From positions 1 through 5,141 of the forward strand of contig DXSD01000118.1 in the NCBI GenBank assembly GCA_019410665.1: a stretch of 5,141 nucleotides of DNA. Direction: 5' to 3'. Of this stretch, positions 1 to 5,141 are shown in pieces. Position 1 is the first letter of the stretch. Each line of letters starts with the position of its first letter. The DNA is from Fusobacterium sp. Its GTDB lineage: Bacteria > Fusobacteriota > Fusobacteriia > Fusobacteriales > Fusobacteriaceae. Position numbers and translations under genes: made by a program. The notes below the pieces were generated by a model. It was not told the DNA's origin and did not search any database. It worked only from the letters and a program-made list of their open reading frames with translations.

Positions 1-344
1 CTCTTTATATTATTAATATTATAATAACCATATATAAAAAGAAAAATAGTAATAATTATTGGGAGAGAAAAAGAATTGTATATACTTTCCCAGTACTTTA
101 TTTCAAATCTTTTCAATAGAAAATTTATAATTTCAATTAATAAACCTATTTCAAAAAGATGAAGTAATGTTAAAAACCAAATTCCAAATATATTTATAGC
201 TGGAATTAATATCAAAAGTAAAATTATAAATATAATAAACTTGTTAATATTAAATCCTCCCCAGCTATTTACCCTTAACAACACCATATAAAAATATAGT
301 AACATTCCTCCTAAAAATATAAGTGGTATTGACCTAAAAAACAT
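1..344 (-). CDS. Membrane-anchored protein, N-terminal part; probable metallophosphoesterase (cut by left edge)
   Basis: An open frame of 114 codons runs from ATG at 344 off the left edge with no stop. The start is firm: AGGAGG (350-355) lies 5 bases upstream, and the previous reading frame ends only 14 bases away. The visible protein is almost wholly hydrophobic, with likely membrane segments at about residues 6-22, 36-52, 54-76 and 94-108. The segment ending at 114 reads YGYYNINNIK. From memory, this layout (several N-terminal helices, then Y-G-x-x-N-x-x-x-I just before a calcineurin-like domain) matches membrane-anchored metallophosphoesterases of the YkuE type in Fusobacteria and Firmicutes. 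The catalytic domain with its D-x-H and G-D/N-H motifs would lie beyond the edge and is not visible, so the enzymatic call is inference; the membrane-protein call is direct. It is the last visible gene of the aldo/keto reductase operon. Confidence 0.55.
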   Translation of the reverse strand, partial: MFFRSIPLIFLGGMLLYFYMVLLRVNSWGGFNINKFIIFIILLLILIPAINIFGIWFLTLLHLFEIGLLIEIINFLLKRFEIKYWESIYNSFSLPIIITIFLFIYGYYNINNIK

Positions 345-358
345 TACTCCCTCCTATT

Positions 359-980
359 TTATTTTAATATTTTCTCTATATCTTCAACTATTAATTCTGG
401 AGTTAAACGATATTTTCTATATAATTCCTCAAGCTCTACTCTATCAGTAAACTCTTTTTCAGCTCCATAGTTTAAAACTTTCAAATCGCTATCTCCGTAA
501 TATGAGGCAATCTTTTCCCAAAATCCCCCATTTTTAATTTCATCTTCTAATGTTATTACTATTTGATGATCTATTTTTAATTTTTCAAGTACATCTTTAT
601 CTATTCCTGTAATATATAATGGATTAATTAAGGTAGCATCTATCCTTTTTGTTTTCAATAATTCTTTCACTTTCTCTCCTTTATATTTTACTTTATATTT
701 ATTTATTTGTGAATAATCTCCCTCATCTTCTCCCATAGATATTGGTGGAAGATAAGGAACTCTTATTACTACTGGATATTTATCTTGCTCTATCGCCCAA
801 TTTAAAACTCTTAAGTACTCTTCTCTATTTGTAGGTGCTAAATATACAAGATTAGGTATATTTCCTAAACCTCTTGAAAAACCTTTACAAGTTCTTTTAT
901 ATTATTTCCTTTGATAAATTTTCTAACTCTTCTATTGATAGCTTTTTTAAATCTTTTGGATAATTAATCTTCTCTAACAT
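359..980 (-). pseudogene. dxs: dxs remnant: 1-deoxy-D-xylulose-5-phosphate synthase, multiply deleted and frameshifted
   Basis: Intact DXS (about 580-630 residues) makes DXP from pyruvate and glyceraldehyde-3-phosphate, using thiamine diphosphate, at the entry to the MEP isoprenoid pathway. Only about 207 codons remain, in three frames. Piece A (980-903) starts at an ATG behind GGGAGAGAAG and gives the DXS N-terminus, MLEKINYPKDLKKLSIEELE and six more residues, then one Ile and a stop at 897-899. Piece B (909-868) gives GNNIKELVKVFQEV, which resembles the segment following the Y-x-G-P-x-D-G-H/N motif in mid-protein; it stops at 865-867. Piece C (871-359) gives GLGNIPNLVYLAPTN, PVVIRVPYLP, INPLYITGID and TDRVELEELY, the end of the pyrimidine domain plus the C-terminal transketolase domain. 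Within C, about 18-20 residues appear missing between GEKV and KELLKT (near 667). The GDG thiamine diphosphate-binding region and nearly all of the active site are absent. The ATG at 736 is an internal methionine. The gene lies 15 bp after the reductase and 14 bp before the membrane protein. The family assignment is recalled, not searched. Confidence 0.85.
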
Positions 981-995
981 TCTTCTCTCCCTTAT

Positions 996-1985
996 CTATT
1001 TTTTATTCTCTGCCATTACTCCTACTAAATTATGTGGAACATATAATTCTTCTAAATAACTTTTTTCTTTTTCATTCAATTTGACATCTAAAGCTTTTAT
1101 TGCTCCCTCTATATGAGTTAATTTTGTAGCTCCTACTATAGGTATTGTCCCTTTAGATAAAAGCCAAGCTAAAGAGATCTCCGTCATAGTTATATTTTTC
1201 TCATCTGCTAATTCCATAACTCTTTTTATTATTAAGTCATCTTGTTCCTTTGTTCTATCGTACTTATATTTTGCATAATTGTCCTCTTCTAATCTTTTAG
1301 AAGTATCTCCTATTCTTTTAGAAAGTCTTCCTCCCGCTAAAGCACTATAAGGAGTTATCCCTATATTTTCTTCCTTACAATAGGGTATCATCTCTCTTTC
1401 TTCCTCTCTAAAAATTAAATTATAATGTCCCTGAACAGATATAAATTTTTTAAATCCCTCTTGTTGAGCTAAACAGTTTGCCTTTGCCAACTGCCAAGCA
1501 AAACAGTTTGAAATTCCTATCTCACGAATCTTTCCAACCTTTACCATGTTGTTTAATCCATTCATTATCTCATAAATAGGAGTATTATAATCCCACATAT
1601 GATAAATATATAAATCTATATACTCCATTCCCAAGTTTTTCAAACTTTTATTTACCATATTCTCAATATGTTGCTCTCCACTAATATTTTTTTCTATCTC
1701 CTCCTGTGTTCTAGGTAAAAATTTTGTAGCTATAACTATATCTTCTCTTCTTCCATACTCCTTAATAGCTCTACCTAAATACTCTTCACTTGTTCCCCCT
1801 TGATAGGCCAATGCTGTATCAAAAAAATTTACTCCCAAATCTAGTCCTAATTTTATTATTTTCTTAGATTCCTGTTCATCTAATGTCCATCTATGTTGAC
1901 CTCTTGTAGGATTTCCAAATCCCATGCAACCCGTACATATCTCTGAAACTTTTAAATCAGAGTTTCCCAATTTTTTATATCTCAT
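996..1985 (-). CDS. YajO-like NADPH-dependent aldo/keto reductase
   Basis: An intact 329-residue (alpha/beta)8-barrel aldo/keto reductase, the normal family length. The N-terminus MRYKKLGNSDLKVSEICTGC carries the usual strand-1 pattern. The catalytic tetrad is visible: Asp56 in NFFDTALAY, Tyr61, Lys88 in ATKF and His129 in YIYHMW. The late segment SLAWLLSKGTIPIVGATK is the NADP(H)-binding region. Blocks such as WDYNTPI, GHYNLIFREEEREM, AWLLSK and the C-terminal PHNLVGV closely match E. coli YajO as I recall it. YajO is an AKR linked to DXP formation from ribulose 5-phosphate and encoded beside dxs. Orthology and substrate are inference; another cytoplasmic carbonyl reductase role is possible. 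A purine-rich stretch with GGAG, GGA and GGAG precedes the ATG, 15 bp after the stop of the merR remnant. Transcription probably starts at the MerR-type promoter near 2120-2150. The dxs remnant follows after 15 bp. Confidence 0.9.
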   Translation of the reverse strand: MRYKKLGNSDLKVSEICTGCMGFGNPTRGQHRWTLDEQESKKIIKLGLDLGVNFFDTALAYQGGTSEEYLGRAIKEYGRREDIVIATKFLPRTQEEIEKNISGEQHIENMVNKSLKNLGMEYIDLYIYHMWDYNTPIYEIMNGLNNMVKVGKIREIGISNCFAWQLAKANCLAQQEGFKKFISVQGHYNLIFREEEREMIPYCKEENIGITPYSALAGGRLSKRIGDTSKRLEEDNYAKYKYDRTKEQDDLIIKRVMELADEKNITMTEISLAWLLSKGTIPIVGATKLTHIEGAIKALDVKLNEKEKSYLEELYVPHNLVGVMAENKK

Positions 1986-2000
1986 ACTCCATCCTTTCTC

Positions 2001-2111
2001 CTATAATTTATAATTTTTATCTTTAGAAATCTCATCATATCTCTCTATTTTCATATTGAGATACTCTAAAGTTTCCTTTAATTCCTCTAACTTATTCAAT
2101 AACTCCTCTCT
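2001..2111 (-). pseudogene. Probable C-terminal remnant of a MerR-family regulator
   Basis: An open stretch bounded by an in-frame stop at 2112-2114 and a TAG at 2001-2003. It encodes LNKLEELKETLEYLNMKIER, then YDEISKDKNYKL, after REEL. This highly charged coiled coil resembles the dimerisation tail of MerR-family regulators, where L-x-x-L-x-x-T/N-L-x-Y-L-x-x-K-I is common. The winged-helix DNA-binding part (about 70 residues) is missing, and there is no ATG. A TTG at 2099-2097 with GAGAGG 5 bases upstream could start a 32-residue peptide. Its position fits a merR gene: it lies directly behind a promoter with a MerR-type palindrome and 15 bp before the reductase such regulators often control. 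The family call on so short a piece is inference supported by the adjacent operator; a small leader peptide unrelated to MerR remains possible. Confidence 0.5.
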
Positions 2112-2119
2112 CTATATTT

Positions 2120-2150
2120 AGATTATCATTTAGAGTGCACTCTAAGTCAA
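2120..2150 (-). promoter_or_regulatory. MerR-type promoter of the reductase operon
   Basis: On the minus strand a perfect -35 of the form TTGACT (2150-2145) is followed by two possible -10 elements: GATAAT (2127-2122) at a 17-bp spacing, or TAATCT (2125-2120) at the 19-bp spacing typical of MerR-activated promoters. The first is the better match to consensus. The spacer contains a perfect palindrome. This arrangement (TTGACTTAGAGT...ACTCTAA) strongly resembles promoters bound by NmlR/AdhR-type MerR regulators, which often control alcohol dehydrogenases and aldo/keto reductases. The reductase start lies about 135 bp downstream with no terminator visible in between. Confidence 0.75.
2130..2145. 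promoter_or_regulatory. 16-bp perfect palindrome, probable MerR-family operator
   Basis: TTAGAGTGCACTCTAA reads the same on both strands, with no mismatch in either 8-bp half. It begins at the last base of the -35 hexamer and fills most of the spacer, exactly where MerR-family dimers sit on the DNA. As the merR-like gene next to it is reduced to its tail, a regulator encoded elsewhere would have to use this site, if it is still used. Confidence 0.75.
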
Positions 2151-2157
2151 GTTTTTT

Positions 2158-2206
2158 ATAAACAAAAAAGAAGAGAATAGTTATAATTGTAACTACCTCT
2201 TCTTTT
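2158..2206 (-). terminator. Rho-independent terminator after the GntR/UTRA remnant
   Basis: On the minus strand AAAAGAAGAG (2206-2197) pairs perfectly with CTCTTCTTTT (2175-2166). Inside, TAGTTA (2195-2190) pairs with TAACTA (2183-2178), leaving a short loop. The 3' arm runs into TTTTTTGTTT, a good U-tract. The 5' arm overlaps the stop codon of the gntR-type frame (2205-2207). It separates that gene from the MerR-type promoter just downstream. Confidence 0.85.
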
Positions 2207-2714
2207 ACTTCAACTTACTAGGTAAACTTTCATATATATAGAAATCTCCTGGGTGGCAAGTTCTAGAATACATAAATAACTCTCCCTTATTTCTAAAATA
2301 ACTTTTTATCTGTAAAATTGGAACTCCTACTTGAAGGTTCAATATATCCGTTACCTTTTTTAATCCCAACAAAGCTTCTACTGTATCATTTACATCTACA
2401 TCATCTGCATATTTTTTAGCTAAAACTCTAATTCCTAAAAGATACTCATCTTTGTTTAATTTTTCAAAAAATTCTTTTCTCATATATATTGTTTCATAGG
2501 CTTGTGGAATATCATCAACTTTTCTGATCCTTGAAATCATATGATACTCTTCATTTTTTTCTATTCTTAAAGCTTTATATCCATAGTTTAGTTCATCACC
2601 TTTTTTTGCTTTTAAAAGTTTAATACTTTTCTTACTCTCATCAATTATATCAGTTTTATTTTGTTTAAGATAAGTTCCACTTTCTATTTTTTCAATAATA
2701 TACTCTTTGACTAT
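2205..2714 (-). pseudogene. GntR-family (UTRA) transcriptional regulator remnant lacking its helix-turn-helix and start codon
   Basis: One uninterrupted frame of 169 sense codons, where this family normally has about 235-245. It opens IVKEYIIEKIESGTYLKQNK, which is the first helix of a GntR winged helix up to the S-G-x-Y turn. The rest of the DNA-binding domain is absent: no L-P-S-E-R, no V-S-R-x-T-V-R-x-A-L, no G-K-G-T-F. The frame instead jumps into a UTRA effector-binding domain, with Y-H-M-I-S-R-I-R-K-V-D-D-I-P and the closing FMYSRTCHPGDFYIYE. No ATG exists in frame near the 5' end, although a good AAGGAG stands at 2733-2728. The first in-frame ATG (2540) lies inside the UTRA domain with only a weak GAAGAG before it. 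If translated, the product could not bind DNA in the usual way. The gene lies between two terminator hairpins and shows no promoter of its own. The UTRA subfamily assignment and effector are not determinable. Confidence 0.8.
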
Positions 2715-2727
2715 ATTATATTTACTT

Positions 2728-2733
2728 CTCCTT
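2728..2733 (-). promoter_or_regulatory. Stranded ribosome binding site of the gntR-type remnant
   Basis: AAGGAG on the minus strand is the only strong Shine-Dalgarno sequence before the GntR/UTRA frame, yet no ATG, GTG or TTG follows at a usable distance in that frame. The bases downstream read AAGTAAATATAATATAGTC. Adding one G (ATATGAATATAGTC) would create an ATG at 8 bases, giving M-N-I-V-K-E, a natural GntR start. This points to loss of one base of the start codon and is inference. Confidence 0.5.
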
Positions 2734-2746
2734 CTAAAATTTTTAT

Positions 2747-2778
2747 AAATTAAAGAGGGATAAAACCCTCTCTAATTT
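2747..2778 (-). terminator. Terminator hairpin closing the hldD-uppP operon
   Basis: On the minus strand AAATTAGAGAGGG (2778-2766) pairs with CCCTCTTTAATTT (2759-2747), 13 pairs with a single G-U, around a six-base loop. It begins 5 bases after the uppP stop. With a shorter stem, the 3' arm TTTAATTT serves as the U-tract. On the plus strand the same element also folds, with one mismatch, and is followed by TTTTTT (2776-2781), so it could work in both directions, although no plus-strand gene is visible. Confidence 0.65.
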
Positions 2779-2783
2779 TTTAA

Positions 2784-3593
2784 CTATTTTAATAAAAATA
2801 TTAACACCAATATCCCTAAAATGATTCTGTAAATTCCAAAGAATACAAAGTCTCTTTTCTTAATATATCCCATAAACCATCTTATTACTAAGTAGGCTAC
2901 TACAAAAGATACTAAGCTCCCTACACCTATTAATTGCCACTCTAAAGCTGTAAAATTCATACCATTTTTTACTAGCTTTAGAAGTGTTGCTCCAAACATT
3001 GTAGGAATAGCTAGGAAAAATGAAAACTCTGTTGCTATACCTCTAGATAATCCCAAAAGTAAACTTCCTATTATAGTAGCTCCTGATCTTGAAGTTCCAG
3101 GTATCATAGCTAAGCATTGGAAAAAACCAATTATAAAAGCTAACTTATAGCTCAATTTTCCAAAGCTATCTATTTTTCCCTCTCCCTTATAGAATTTTTC
3201 TATAAGAATAAGAAGTATTCCGTAAAATATTAAAGTTGTAGCTACAACAAATACATTTCCTAAAAAATATTCTGAAATATAGTCATCTAATAGTAATCCA
3301 ATTACAGCAGCAGGAAGTACCCCTACAACTACTTTTATCCAAAGTCTCATCCTTGAAACAAAAGCATTTTTATCCTTTACAAAAGGAGTTAAATCTTTCC
3401 AGAAATATATTACTACAGCTATAATAGCCCCTAACTGAACTATAATTAAAAAACTCTCCATAAACTTAGGAGTCAGCCCTCCATTACCTATCAATTCCTC
3501 TACTAATATCATATGTCCAGTACTACTTACTGGAAGGAATTCTGTCATTCCCTCTACAATTCCAAGTATTATAACGATTAGAAACAGATTCAT
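2784..3593 (-). CDS. uppP: Undecaprenyl-diphosphatase UppP (BacA family)
   Basis: A 269-residue integral inner-membrane phosphatase of normal length. It removes a phosphate from undecaprenyl pyrophosphate, regenerating the lipid carrier for peptidoglycan and O-antigen-type glycans; high dosage gives bacitracin resistance. Both family signatures are present. The N-terminal GIVEGMTEFLPVSSTGHMIL holds Glu14, Glu18 and His27 (matching the catalytic Glu/His motif), and PGTSRSG at 165-171 holds the phosphate-binding Arg169. Eight or so hydrophobic segments run through the protein, with an inverted-repeat topology expected for the family. The start is 11 bp beyond the hldD stop, with only a weak GGTGAT before it, so translation is probably coupled to hldD. 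A terminator follows directly. Confidence 0.97.
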   Translation of the reverse strand: MNLFLIVIILGIVEGMTEFLPVSSTGHMILVEELIGNGGLTPKFMESFLIIVQLGAIIAVVIYFWKDLTPFVKDKNAFVSRMRLWIKVVVGVLPAAVIGLLLDDYISEYFLGNVFVVATTLIFYGILLILIEKFYKGEGKIDSFGKLSYKLAFIIGFFQCLAMIPGTSRSGATIIGSLLLGLSRGIATEFSFFLAIPTMFGATLLKLVKNGMNFTALEWQLIGVGSLVSFVVAYLVIRWFMGYIKKRDFVFFGIYRIILGILVLIFLLK

Positions 3594-3604
3594 CTAACTA
3601 TCAC

Positions 3605-4603
3605 CTATAAGTATGAATCTTCTTTTGCTAGATAATTTTGAACATAATCCTTTACTCCATCCTCTAAAGAAGTAAATTTCTTAGTATATCCAGCTCTTTT
3701 TAATTTTTCCATAGCTGCTTGAGTAAAGTATTGATATCTTCCTCTTAAATCTTCTGGCATAGGAATAAACTCCACTACATCTTCAACTTTTAACTCTGGA
3801 TTATTAGAAGCTGCTCTCATAGTTGCCATAGATAGATCTAAGAAACTTCTCGCTTCTCCTGTTCCTATATTATATACTCCTGACTCTACTTTTTCAGTTA
3901 ATAGGAAATACATTACATCTACTACATCTTTTAGATAAACAAAGTCTCTAAGTTGCTCTCCATCTTTATATCCCTCTTTATGAGATTTAAAAAGTTTTAC
4001 TCCACCATTATCTCTGTATTGATTAAATGTATGGAATACCATAGAAGCCATTCTTCCTTTATGATACTCTTGTGGTCCATATACATTAAAGAATTTAAGT
4101 CCACACCATTGCTTTGGTGTTATACTTTGTTTAAAAGCCCAGTCATCAAATATCTTTTTAGAATACCCATATTTATTTAATGGTTGTAATTTTTTTAACT
4201 CTTCTGGAGTTACATCATCATTGTATCCTAATTCTCCAGCTCCATAAGTAGCTGCTGATGAAGCATATACATAAGGTATTTGTCTAGCAGCACAGAAATC
4301 CCATAGTTTTTTACTATATCCATAGTTATTCTCCATTAGAAAATCTCCATCTCTCTCAGTAGTAGCTGAACAAGCTCCCATATGGACTACTCCTGTTATT
4401 TTTTCAGCATTAGCAGGATTTGCTAACCAATTAAATAACTCATCTCTATCTACCCAGTCAGCATAATCTCTTTTTCTTAAATTAAGCCACTTTTCCTCTG
4501 TTCTTAATTTATCTACAACAATGATATCATTTCTACCCATTTCATTAAGTTTCCATACCATTGCACTACCTATCATTCCAGCAGCACCTGTTACAATTAT
4601 CAT
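3605..4603 (-). CDS. hldD: ADP-L-glycero-D-manno-heptose 6-epimerase HldD
   Basis: A 332-residue cytoplasmic SDR-type epimerase, close to the usual length of about 310-330. It converts ADP-D-glycero- to ADP-L-glycero-beta-D-manno-heptose, the last step in making the heptose donor of the LPS inner core. The N-terminus MIIVTGAAGMIGSAMVWKLN is the Rossmann fold with the G6-x-x-G9-x-x-G12 loop, followed by VVDKLR. Family-specific blocks are HMGACSATTERDGDFLMENN (74-93), ASSAATYG with Ser116, the catalytic Y145-G-Y-S-K149, FFNVYGPQEYHKGRMAS and LRDFVYLKDVVDV. A strong AAGGAGG ends 6 bases before the ATG and overlaps the stop of the upstream PHP gene (12-bp gap). uppP follows after 11 bp. Older names are rfaD and gmhD. 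The gene implies that the host makes heptose-containing LPS. Confidence 0.97.
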   Translation of the reverse strand: MIIVTGAAGMIGSAMVWKLNEMGRNDIIVVDKLRTEEKWLNLRKRDYADWVDRDELFNWLANPANAEKITGVVHMGACSATTERDGDFLMENNYGYSKKLWDFCAARQIPYVYASSAATYGAGELGYNDDVTPEELKKLQPLNKYGYSKKIFDDWAFKQSITPKQWCGLKFFNVYGPQEYHKGRMASMVFHTFNQYRDNGGVKLFKSHKEGYKDGEQLRDFVYLKDVVDVMYFLLTEKVESGVYNIGTGEARSFLDLSMATMRAASNNPELKVEDVVEFIPMPEDLRGRYQYFTQAAMEKLKRAGYTKKFTSLEDGVKDYVQNYLAKEDSYL

Positions 4604-4615
4604 AATTGTCCTCCT

Positions 4616-5141
4616 TTATATATTTAGTTTTCTCTTTATTCTTTCAAATTGAGAGTATTCTAAACCAGCATCTCCTATATCTACTCCCTCTCTATTTCCT
4701 CCGTGAAAATCAGATCCACCAGTTATCAAAAGCTCATGTTTTTTAGCTAATCTTTTATATTTTTGTTTCTCTATTTTAGAAAAAGAACTATATTGAGCTT
4801 CTAAAGCATCTAACCCACACTCTTTTAACCTAATAATCAACTCATTTAATACTTCGTCATTTAAAGTTATTAACTTAGGGTGTGCTAATGAAACAAAAGC
4901 TCCATTATCTTTTAATATTTTAACTGCTCTTTCTGGTGGAAAATTTTCTTTAGGAACATAAGCTAATCCTGTTCTTCCTAAATATTTTTCAAAAGCTTCT
5001 GTTTTATTTCCCACTATTCCTTTTTCTAGTAAATAGTTAGCAAAATGAAGACGACTTATTATATTTCCAGGAGCAAAAGTTTTTAATTCCTCTATATCTA
5101 TTATTATACCAATTTTTTCAAATTTTTCTATAATTTTTCTA
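4616..5141 (-). CDS. PHP-domain metal-dependent phosphoesterase (YciV/TrpH type), C-terminal part
   Basis: An open frame of 174 codons enters from the right edge and stops at 4616-4618, so the N-terminus is missing. Visible blocks are SRLHFANYLLEKGIV, AFEKYLGRTGLAYVP, FVSLAHPKLI and ITGGSDFHGGNR. The His of LAHP and the Asp and His of GSDFHG are expected metal ligands of the PHP fold. The first ligands (H-x-H near the N-terminus) lie outside the window. The order R-x-H-F-A, Y-L-G-R, Y-V-P, A-H-P, G-S-D-F-H follows E. coli YciV/RnmA, a 5'-3' exonuclease that also acts on 3',5'-nucleoside bisphosphates. Which substrate applies here is unknown, so only the superfamily and subgroup are claimed. 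The GTG at 5014 is an internal valine, since homology continues upstream. It is the first visible gene of the operon with hldD and uppP. Confidence 0.85.
   Translation of the reverse strand, partial: RKIIEKFEKIGIIIDIEELKTFAPGNIISRLHFANYLLEKGIVGNKTEAFEKYLGRTGLAYVPKENFPPERAVKILKDNGAFVSLAHPKLITLNDEVLNELIIRLKECGLDALEAQYSSFSKIEKQKYKRLAKKHELLITGGSDFHGGNREGVDIGDAGLEYSQFERIKRKLNI

Noticed and set aside
359..736. A stand-alone 125-residue gene starting at ATG 736.
   Set aside because: DXS-like sequence continues upstream in the same frame to about 871, and no RBS stands before 736, so this ATG is internal to the dxs remnant.
865..915. The frame changes in dxs as simple sequencing errors.
   Set aside because: One or two base errors cannot explain the absence of about 400 codons; the frame changes coincide with large deletions.
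2205..2540. A stand-alone 111-residue gene starting at ATG 2540.
   Set aside because: UTRA and GntR sequence continues upstream in frame to 2714, and only a weak GAAGAG precedes this ATG.
3953..4180. A 75-codon open frame on the plus strand.
   Set aside because: It lies wholly inside hldD, which is certain on the minus strand; it has no convincing RBS and its translation resembles no protein I know.
4616..5014. A 132-residue gene starting at GTG 5014.
   Set aside because: The frame is open to the window edge and conserved PHP-family residues (R-L-H-F-A-N-Y) lie upstream of this codon, so it is an internal valine.
1..5141. CRISPR arrays, insertion sequences, tRNA or rRNA genes, toxin-antitoxin or defence genes.
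   Set aside because: No repeated spacer-like units, terminal inverted repeats, transposase fragments, cloverleaf sequences or defence domains were seen on either strand.

Overview
The window is very AT-rich, and every gene lies on the minus strand, so it is best read from the right edge to the left. It looks like a piece of a Fusobacterium or close relative (Fusobacteriota). The base composition and AGA/TTA/ATA-rich codon use resemble that group, and an LPS heptose epimerase (HldD) requires a Gram-negative outer membrane. The genus is an inference; no rRNA is present.

Right half (about 2747-5141): an intact, tightly packed envelope operon. It starts with the C-terminal part of a PHP-domain phosphoesterase of the YciV/TrpH type, which runs off the right edge. 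After 12 bp comes hldD (ADP-heptose 6-epimerase), and after 11 bp more uppP (undecaprenyl-diphosphatase). A hairpin at about 2747-2778 closes the operon. HldD supplies the heptose precursor of the LPS core, and UppP recycles the lipid carrier used for peptidoglycan and surface glycans.

Middle (about 2000-2750): decayed regulators. The 2205-2714 frame is a GntR/UTRA-type regulator that has kept its first helix and its ligand-binding domain. It has lost the whole winged helix-turn-helix and, it seems, its start codon. A strong terminator overlaps its stop codon. Next comes a promoter whose spacer holds a perfect 16-bp palindrome of the MerR-family type (2130-2145). It is followed by about 35 codons that look like the C-terminal coiled coil of a MerR regulator with no DNA-binding part.

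Left half (1-1985): an operon probably driven by that MerR-type promoter. It contains an intact YajO-like aldo/keto reductase, a wrecked dxs gene (1-deoxy-D-xylulose-5-phosphate synthase) reduced to pieces in three reading frames, and the N-terminal, four-helix membrane part of a probable membrane-anchored metallophosphoesterase cut by the left edge.

I do not see a new defence or mobile system. The most interesting feature is a cluster of three neighbouring genes (gntR-type, merR-type, dxs) that have each lost internal segments, while the reductase and the envelope operon beside them are intact. In the GntR and dxs remnants the breakpoints suggest deletion between short direct repeats. No stretch longer than 300 bases lacks a gene or gene remnant.
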